From Lutibacter litoralis (lineage in GTDB: Bacteria; Bacteroidota; Bacteroidia; Flavobacteriales; Flavobacteriaceae): a stretch of 50,867 nucleotides of DNA. The stretch lies in NCBI RefSeq assembly GCF_014646675.1, contig NZ_BMNS01000002.1, positions 426,672-477,538 of the forward strand. The letters run 5' to 3'. Positions within the stretch are counted from its first letter, which is position 1; each line of letters opens with the position of its first letter. Shown here piece after piece: positions 46,189-50,867 of the stretch. The notes under the pieces were generated by a model, which saw only the letters and a program-made list of their open reading frames with translations, had not been told where the DNA came from and searched no databases. The translations under genes and the position numbers were made by a program.

Positions 46189-46787
46189 TTAATAATATTT
46201 CTAAATGTTAAGTTTATTCTCGGTGTTTTCACTTTTTTAGTTTTTGGCAAACTATGTATCCATTTATGTTGTGTTTCGCCTTTCATAACTAATAAATTAC
46301 CAGATTGTAACTGCACATCTACTTTTTGTTTTGTTACTTTATGTTTTAATGAAAACTTTCTGGTTGCACCAAAACTAAGCGAAGCAATTGTAGGATTTAC
46401 ACCTAATTCTTTTTCATTATCAGAATGCCAAGACATTCCTTCGTCTCCATTATGATACAAATTTAACAAACAAGAATTAAAATTCTCACCTGCTTTTAAT
46501 TCCACAAGCTGTTTAAGTTTTAAAATTTCAGAAGTCCACGCCAACCCTATTTTTTTGGTATTTGAATAAGAGTATTCTATATTTTTATCTCCAAACCAAG
46601 CTACTTTTCTTTTGGTTCTAATTTGTTTACCAAAAAGTATTAATTCATCGTATTTCCAAAAATCGGCATTTAAGAGTTTCTTTAAATAATACTGGCATTC
46701 ATCGTTATTTAAAATTAAACCATAATTAAGAACTTCACCTTCAAAAGGAATGATGTTTTGAAGGCGATTGGAAGTAAATAAATCCAT
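46185..46787 (-). CDS. AlkB-like Fe(II)/2-oxoglutarate dioxygenase
   Basis: A 200-residue dioxygenase of the AlkB family (ALKBH2/3-like, DNA/RNA alkylation repair). The iron ligands are H121 and D123 in WHSDNE and H178 in WIHSLP; R190 in TPRINLTFR binds 2-oxoglutarate. NLYHNGDEGMSWHSD and SLSFGATRKF are typical of the branch. It demethylates 1-methyladenine and 3-methylcytosine type lesions. It lies 23 bases after the antiporter gene on the same strand and overlaps the next gene by 4 bases. Confidence 0.92.
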   Translation of the reverse strand: MDLFTSNRLQNIIPFEGEVLNYGLILNNDECQYYLKKLLNADFWKYDELILFGKQIRTKRKVAWFGDKNIEYSYSNTKKIGLAWTSEILKLKQLVELKAGENFNSCLLNLYHNGDEGMSWHSDNEKELGVNPTIASLSFGATRKFSLKHKVTKQKVDVQLQSGNLLVMKGETQHKWIHSLPKTKKVKTPRINLTFRNIIK

Positions 46788-46810
46788 TGCAATACTACTA
46801 TTTTATAAAA

Positions 46811-48631
46811 TCAAATAATAGTTTTACCAAGATACATTAATGTTGTATCTTTTTTAATTTCATAATCTTTCGATAAGGAAGAAATAATATGAATTTCATC
46901 ATTATTATCTTTTACAAACATAGGTATTGCATGCTCTTCATCATTTAGTTGTTTCAGTAAATTTTTATAATCTTCGTTAGAATTAACTAAAACTTCATTT
47001 ACTAAAGGAAAATCGCGCACTACTTCACTAAGATTTAAATAATCATCATTATGAGTAAATAGATTGCCTTTCGGTTTTAAATCTCTGTTTTGCATTTCAT
47101 CTGTTGAAATAATTCTAAAAGCACCATTTTCGCCAAATATTGGTGTAAATTTTTCTAAGGCATATTCATTTACAGCTGCGCCACCAGTTAAAGCCAGTAG
47201 AAAACCTATATCATTTAATTCTACGTCTTCCAACAGTTCTTCAGAATATATGTTACCTTCAATAGCTTCTAAACCTAGACTCTTTGCTTTATTTATATTA
47301 TCTAGATTGCTATCAATTAAAACTACTCTTCTATTGTTCTTTTTAAGGTAAGTTGCTATTAATCGAGCAAAATCTGATGCTCCAATTATAAGGATTCCAT
47401 TGGAGGTTTTTAAAAACACACCAACTAATTTTGCAAATAAGCGGGCTGTAGTTGCGTTTAATAATACCGTTCCCAGTACAATCATAAAAACTAAAGGGGT
47501 GATATATTCGGCACCTTCTACGCCTGCCTTTAACAACTTACTCCCAAATAAAGAAGCAATACCAGCGGCTACAATACCACGCGGCCCTACCCAACTTATA
47601 AATATTTTTTCATTGGTTTTAAGTTTTGATCCTGTTGTACTTAAAAACACCGCCAAAGGTCTGATAACAAATATAACTATACCAAACAAAATTGCTGTTT
47701 TCCAGTTATACAACAACAACATATCTTCTATATTGATATTTGCCGCCAATAAAATAAACAAGATGGAAATAAGTAATACACTTATAGATTCTTTAAAATA
47801 AAGTAGATCTTTAATATTATCTAATTTGTTATTCCCTAAAACCATTCCCATAACAACTACAGCTAATAAGCCAGATTCATGAGCAAAAACTTCAGATTCT
47901 ACAAAAACCAATAATACTGTAGATAATGAAACTACATTTAATAAATAATGTGGAATCATATTTTTATTTATGGCAAAAGCCAACGCATGTGCAAACGTAA
48001 AACCAAATGTGGTACCAAACAGCAGAATTTTACCAAATTCAATCAATGCAGTTCTTGTAAAGCCACTTCCCCCTCCAACACTAATAAATTCAAATACCAA
48101 TACAGCTACCAGCGCTCCAATTGGATCTATAAGTATTCCTTCCCATTTTAAAACTGCTGAAACATCCTTTTTTAATGGAATATTTCTTAAAATAGGCGTT
48201 ATTACCGTTGGGCCTGTAACAATAATTAATGCTGCAAATAAAAATGACATTTCCCAACTCAAATCAAATACATAATGCGAAGCAAGACCTGCTCCAAAAA
48301 ATGTAATTGCAGAACCTAATGTAATTAGTTTGGTAATAACAGGTCCAACTGATTTAATTTCATTTCGTTTTAGTGTTAAACCACCTTCAAATAAAATAAT
48401 ACTAATTGCTAAGGAAACAAAATAATACAGTCCTTCACCAGGAAATAATCCTTTTTTACCATTCCAAATAGGTTCAATCCATTTTGTACCATCTTCTGAT
48501 AAAAACTCAGCAGCAATCGGACCTACTAACAATCCAATTAAAATTAAAGGTAAAATTGCGGGTATTTTAAATCTCCATGCTACCCATTGTGCTAAAATTC
48601 CTAAAATAATTATTCCGGCTAGTTCTAACAT
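46811..48631 (-). CDS. CPA1-type Na+(K+)/H+ antiporter with C-terminal RCK (TrkA-N) domain
   Basis: A 606-residue protein with about 12-13 helices (1-400) and a cytoplasmic nucleotide-binding RCK domain (from about 410, GILIIGASDFARLIATYLKK). The transporter core shows FEGGLTLK, VTGPTVITPILR and the conserved Asp in WEGILIDPIGA of the Na+-binding site. GPRGIVAAGIASLF is the other core motif. It exchanges Na+ or K+ for H+ and could use or restore the Na+ gradient made by the Mmd pump. It heads a minus-strand group with alkB and the Gfo gene. Confidence 0.92.
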   Translation of the reverse strand: MLELAGIIILGILAQWVAWRFKIPAILPLILIGLLVGPIAAEFLSEDGTKWIEPIWNGKKGLFPGEGLYYFVSLAISIILFEGGLTLKRNEIKSVGPVITKLITLGSAITFFGAGLASHYVFDLSWEMSFLFAALIIVTGPTVITPILRNIPLKKDVSAVLKWEGILIDPIGALVAVLVFEFISVGGGSGFTRTALIEFGKILLFGTTFGFTFAHALAFAINKNMIPHYLLNVVSLSTVLLVFVESEVFAHESGLLAVVVMGMVLGNNKLDNIKDLLYFKESISVLLISILFILLAANINIEDMLLLYNWKTAILFGIVIFVIRPLAVFLSTTGSKLKTNEKIFISWVGPRGIVAAGIASLFGSKLLKAGVEGAEYITPLVFMIVLGTVLLNATTARLFAKLVGVFLKTSNGILIIGASDFARLIATYLKKNNRRVVLIDSNLDNINKAKSLGLEAIEGNIYSEELLEDVELNDIGFLLALTGGAAVNEYALEKFTPIFGENGAFRIISTDEMQNRDLKPKGNLFTHNDDYLNLSEVVRDFPLVNEVLVNSNEDYKNLLKQLNDEEHAIPMFVKDNNDEIHIISSLSKDYEIKKDTTLMYLGKTII

Positions 48632-48766
48632 AGTTATTTTTAGAATATTAATTTATTAAAAGATGTAAAAGTAGCAAGATAAATATAATTTACCATTTTC
48701 TAGATGGTTTTTTTAATAATGAAAATTTATCCCAATTCAATGCAACAATACAATCCACTTTAAAAA

Positions 48767-48783
48767 TATCTTTTTAAAAGATA
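48767..48783. promoter_or_regulatory. Perfect palindrome upstream of the antiporter and dipeptidase genes
   Basis: TATCTTTT (48767-48774) and AAAAGATA (48776-48783) are exact inverted copies around one base, in the 259-base gap between the two divergent genes. It could be an operator. A weak hairpin with T-run also lies at 48692-48715. Confidence 0.35.
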
Positions 48784-48847
48784 AATAGTTGTCATTTTAA
48801 GCAATTTTTTATAAAACAAGTACTAAAAAAATTCTTCTAATTGTATT

Positions 48848-48893
48848 CATAAGTTTTGTAAATTTAAAACTTCTAAATTTTATAAAACTTATG
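48848..48893 (+). promoter_or_regulatory. Hairpin enclosing the dipeptidase start codon
   Basis: CATAAGTTTTGTAAA (48848-48862) pairs with the 15 bases ending at the ATG (48879-48893), through 14 Watson-Crick pairs and one G-U. The start codon at 48891-48893 is at the base of the stem. The structure could hide the start from ribosomes or be a palindromic operator. Confidence 0.5.
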
Positions 48894-50210
48894 AAAGCAT
48901 CACAAATTCTATTTCTATTAATTTTTGCATTGATTTCTTGTAAACATGTTTCTGAAAAAAAAATCGATGATAATACAACACCGCAACTAGAAAAAGATTT
49001 AATAACCAAGGCTACAGAAATTCATAAACGAGTTTTAACTGTTGATACTCATAACGATATTAATTTAAAAAACTTTACAAACGACGTAAATTACACACAA
49101 GAACTTGACAATCAGGTAAATTTACCTAAAATGAAAAAAGGAGGATTGGATATTTCTTGGTTAATTGTATATACTGGTCAAGGTGAGTTAACCAATGAAG
49201 GTTATGCCAATGCTTATAAAGAAGCCATTGCAAAATTTGAAGCCATTCATAAATTAACAAAAGAAATAGCTCCAGATCAAATAGAGTTAGCGGTAACTTC
49301 AGAAGAAGCCAAAAATATTAATAAAACTGGTAAAAAAGTTGCAATGATTGGAATTGAAAATGGGTATCCAATTGGTACGGATATAAACCGTGTAAAAGAA
49401 TTTTACGATTTAGGCGCACGTTATATGTCTTTAAGCCACAATGGTCACAGTCAATTATGCGACTCAAATACTGGAGAAGAAGATAATGTTTGGTTGCATA
49501 ATGGAGTTAGCGAATTAGGAAAAGAAGTAATTGCTGAAATGAATAAATGGGGAATGATGATAGATGTTTCTCACCCTTCAAAAGAGTCCATGCGAGATAT
49601 GATAGAGCTTTCTAAAGCACCAATAATTGCTTCACATTCATCTTGTCGAGCTTTATGCGATCATAGTAGAAACTTAGACGATGAACAATTACAATGGTTA
49701 AAGCAAAACGGTGGTGTAATACAAACTGTTGCTTTTAGTGCCTATGTTAATACCGAAAAAAACAACAAATTTAAAGAAGCTACAAATGTAATTTTAAAGG
49801 AAGTAGCAGCTAGTAAGAATTTTGAAATAATATCTTGGAACGATTATAGAGCATTAGATAAAGAGGCTAAAGAAGCTTATTATTCAAAATATAGTGAAAT
49901 TAAAAAACTTGCAAAACCAAAAATAGATGAAGTTTCAAAAACATTGGATCCCGTAAATGTTTCCGATTTTGTGGATCATATAGATTATTTGGTTGAAAAA
50001 ATTGGAATAGAACATGTTGGTATTAGTTCCGATTTTGATGGAGGTGGTGGTGTTCAAGGTTGGAACCATGCTTCTGAAACTTTAAACGTAACTATAGAGT
50101 TGGTAAAACGCGGTTATAAAGAAGATCAAATTGAACTGCTTTGGGGTGGAAATTTATTTCGTGTTTTGGATGAAGTACAGGAGGTTGCTCAAAAAATTCA
50201 GAACTTATAG
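48891..50210 (+). CDS. Membrane-type dipeptidase (peptidase family M19), lipoprotein
   Basis: A 439-residue zinc dipeptidase. The lipoprotein signal ends LISC (Cys17). Metal-binding residues of M19 appear in VDTHNDI, IGIENGYPIG, MIDVSHPS and ASHSSCRALCDHSRNL, with SSDFDGGGG near residue 380. Relatives cleave dipeptides, including D-amino-acid or dehydro dipeptides, in the periplasm. It is divergent from the antiporter and its start codon lies within a strong hairpin. Confidence 0.93.
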   Translation: MKASQILFLLIFALISCKHVSEKKIDDNTTPQLEKDLITKATEIHKRVLTVDTHNDINLKNFTNDVNYTQELDNQVNLPKMKKGGLDISWLIVYTGQGELTNEGYANAYKEAIAKFEAIHKLTKEIAPDQIELAVTSEEAKNINKTGKKVAMIGIENGYPIGTDINRVKEFYDLGARYMSLSHNGHSQLCDSNTGEEDNVWLHNGVSELGKEVIAEMNKWGMMIDVSHPSKESMRDMIELSKAPIIASHSSCRALCDHSRNLDDEQLQWLKQNGGVIQTVAFSAYVNTEKNNKFKEATNVILKEVAASKNFEIISWNDYRALDKEAKEAYYSKYSEIKKLAKPKIDEVSKTLDPVNVSDFVDHIDYLVEKIGIEHVGISSDFDGGGGVQGWNHASETLNVTIELVKRGYKEDQIELLWGGNLFRVLDEVQEVAQKIQNL

Positions 50211-50215
50211 ATGTT

Positions 50216-50584
50216 TTAAAACATATAAATTCCTAAAAGGATAGACCCAATTCCAACTCCAAAACCTAAAATATTTGAAAACCCTGAAGATTTTTTATTT
50301 TGTTTTTGAATTGATTTAATTTCTTCATTTTTCAAAATCGTTTCAGTAGGCTTCTTGTTTTTCATTAAAAAACCAATATAATTATTATCGCTATTAAGTT
50401 CAATTCTTTCATAAATATATTCATCTCCATTATGCATAGTAACCTTATAATACCCTTTTTCAGTATTATTGGCTGCTTCATTTAACGAAATTGGATCGTG
50501 AAAAACCTTGCAACTTATTATTAAACTGGAACAAAGAAGTAAAATAAAAAAATTATGAACTAATTTATGGGTTAAGTTATTCAT
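50216..50584 (-). CDS. Small predicted lipoprotein, function unknown
   Basis: A 122-residue protein with a lipoprotein signal ending IISC (Cys25), a short charged beta-rich domain (about 40-95) and a hydrophobic glycine-rich C-terminal helix (about 100-121). It ends 5 bases from the dipeptidase stop on the other strand, so the two are convergent. The pattern resembles Bacteroidetes proteins with a glycine-zipper-like tail. I cannot name a family. Confidence 0.65.
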   Translation of the reverse strand: MNNLTHKLVHNFFILLLCSSLIISCKVFHDPISLNEAANNTEKGYYKVTMHNGDEYIYERIELNSDNNYIGFLMKNKKPTETILKNEEIKSIQKQNKKSSGFSNILGFGVGIGSILLGIYMF

Positions 50585-50656
50585 TATTAGGATTTATATT
50601 TTAATAATTTAAGATAACAAGTTACATTAAATTCTAAAACATTAATATTATAATAA

Positions 50657-50698
50657 CTAAAGAAAAGCAACTATTTTTAACTATTTGCTTCTCTTTAG
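50657..50698 (-). terminator. Hairpin overlapping the end of the PID-CTERM gene
   Basis: CTAAAGAAAAGCAA (50657-50670) and TTGCTTCTCTTTAG (50685-50698) pair over 14 positions with one G-U. On the minus strand one arm lies in the last codons of the gene ending at 50681; the downstream tract is T-rich but not pure. It probably ends the transcript. Confidence 0.5.
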
Positions 50699-50866
50699 TT
50701 TATATGTACCATACAAAGCTCCTACAGCTAGTAGAAAAGAGATTCCTCCGTCAACTGGCAATTCAGGTGCCTGATCATCCGGTATTGGTGGATCTTGCGC
50801 AAGGACATTATTAAACATTAATAAAAACGCAACGAATAATATATGTTTAATTATCTTATTTCTCAT
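50681..50866 (-). CDS. Small PID-CTERM sorting-tail protein
   Basis: A 61-residue protein with an N-terminal Sec signal (about 1-23, ending VLAQ), a short proline/acid-rich middle (DPPIPDDQAPE) and a C-terminal PVDGG followed by a hydrophobic helix and a basic end (KLKRSK). This is the layout of the PID-CTERM sorting signal family in Bacteroidetes. Nearly the whole mature protein is the tail itself, so it is either a minimal surface peptide or a decoy/precursor. The ATG is at the edge of the window, at 50864-50866. Confidence 0.75.
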   Translation of the reverse strand: MRNKIIKHILFVAFLLMFNNVLAQDPPIPDDQAPELPVDGGISFLLAVGALYGTYKLKRSK

Positions 50867-50867
50867 T

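Noticed and set aside
47400..48275. Plus-strand open frames opposite the CPA1 antiporter
   Set aside because: They lie wholly inside a well-conserved membrane-protein gene, have low-complexity Asn/Ile/Thr content and no family features, so they are antisense shadows.
48809..49009. Minus-strand frame over the dipeptidase start
   Set aside because: It is antisense to the signal peptide of a clear M19 dipeptidase and has no features of its own.

Overview
The window looks like the chromosome of a marine-type Flavobacteriaceae (Bacteroidetes). The DNA is AT-rich and start codons lack Shine-Dalgarno sequences. Several promoters match the Bacteroidetes -7 element TAnnTTTG. The proteins are flavobacterial in style: many Cys-lipoproteins, a PID-CTERM sorting tail, a DUF3098 protein and MotB-less FtsX/UppP/TruB synteny. 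Genus is not determinable from this alone; a Lutibacter-like relative is only a guess. No tRNA, rRNA, CRISPR array, IS element, phage or integration site was seen, and no gene-free stretch exceeds about 260 bases.

Layout. (1) 14-9017, plus strand: a sodium-pumping methylmalonyl-CoA decarboxylase (mmdA, mmdD, mmdC, mmdB), an acyl-CoA:carboxylate CoA-transferase and both methylmalonyl-CoA mutase subunits. Together they can interconvert succinate and propionate and conserve energy as a Na+ gradient. The mutase chaperone meaB lies nearby on the minus strand (10177-11184) behind a HAD phosphatase. (2) 11365-18508, minus strand: a clade II type nitrous-oxide reductase cluster in transcription order FAS1 lipoprotein, lipoprotein cytochrome c, nosZ, a four-helix membrane protein, nosL, nosD, nosF, nosY. 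No nosR is present. Two copies of an inverted repeat, AAGAYAA-AA-TTGTCTT, precede the two halves of the cluster. (3) 18746-31424: ordinary housekeeping genes. These include thioredoxin-like and conserved proteins, truB-uppP-DUF3098-ftsX, rbfA with a LolE-like permease, katG, a dus-type tRNA dihydrouridine synthase, a Gfo/Idh/MocA oxidoreductase and lepA. (4) 31492-45167: a redox island with a 2[4Fe-4S] ferredoxin, a two-subunit 2-oxoacid:ferredoxin oxidoreductase and complex I as nuoABCDHIJKLMN. NuoE, NuoF and NuoG are absent exactly where they would normally lie between nuoD and nuoH. (5) 45193-50866: a second Gfo/Idh/MocA protein, an AlkB-like dioxygenase, a CPA1 Na+/H+ antiporter with RCK domain, an M19 dipeptidase lipoprotein and two small envelope proteins.

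How the parts could fit together (inference): 2-oxoacid oxidation by KorAB reduces ferredoxin. The NADH-module-less complex I passes those electrons to menaquinone and pumps ions. When oxygen is scarce, electrons reach N2O through the lipoprotein cytochrome c and a lipid-anchored NosZ. The succinate-propionate route supplies a fermentative Na+-pumping outlet, and the CPA1 antiporter could balance Na+ and H+. KatG indicates exposure to oxygen, so a facultative lifestyle at oxic/anoxic boundaries fits.

The most interesting signals are the ferredoxin/complex I arrangement, the paired operator in the nos cluster, the unnamed nos membrane protein, and several strong RNA hairpins at gene starts (meaB leader, dipeptidase start codon, mmdC-mmdB junction, rbfA upstream region).
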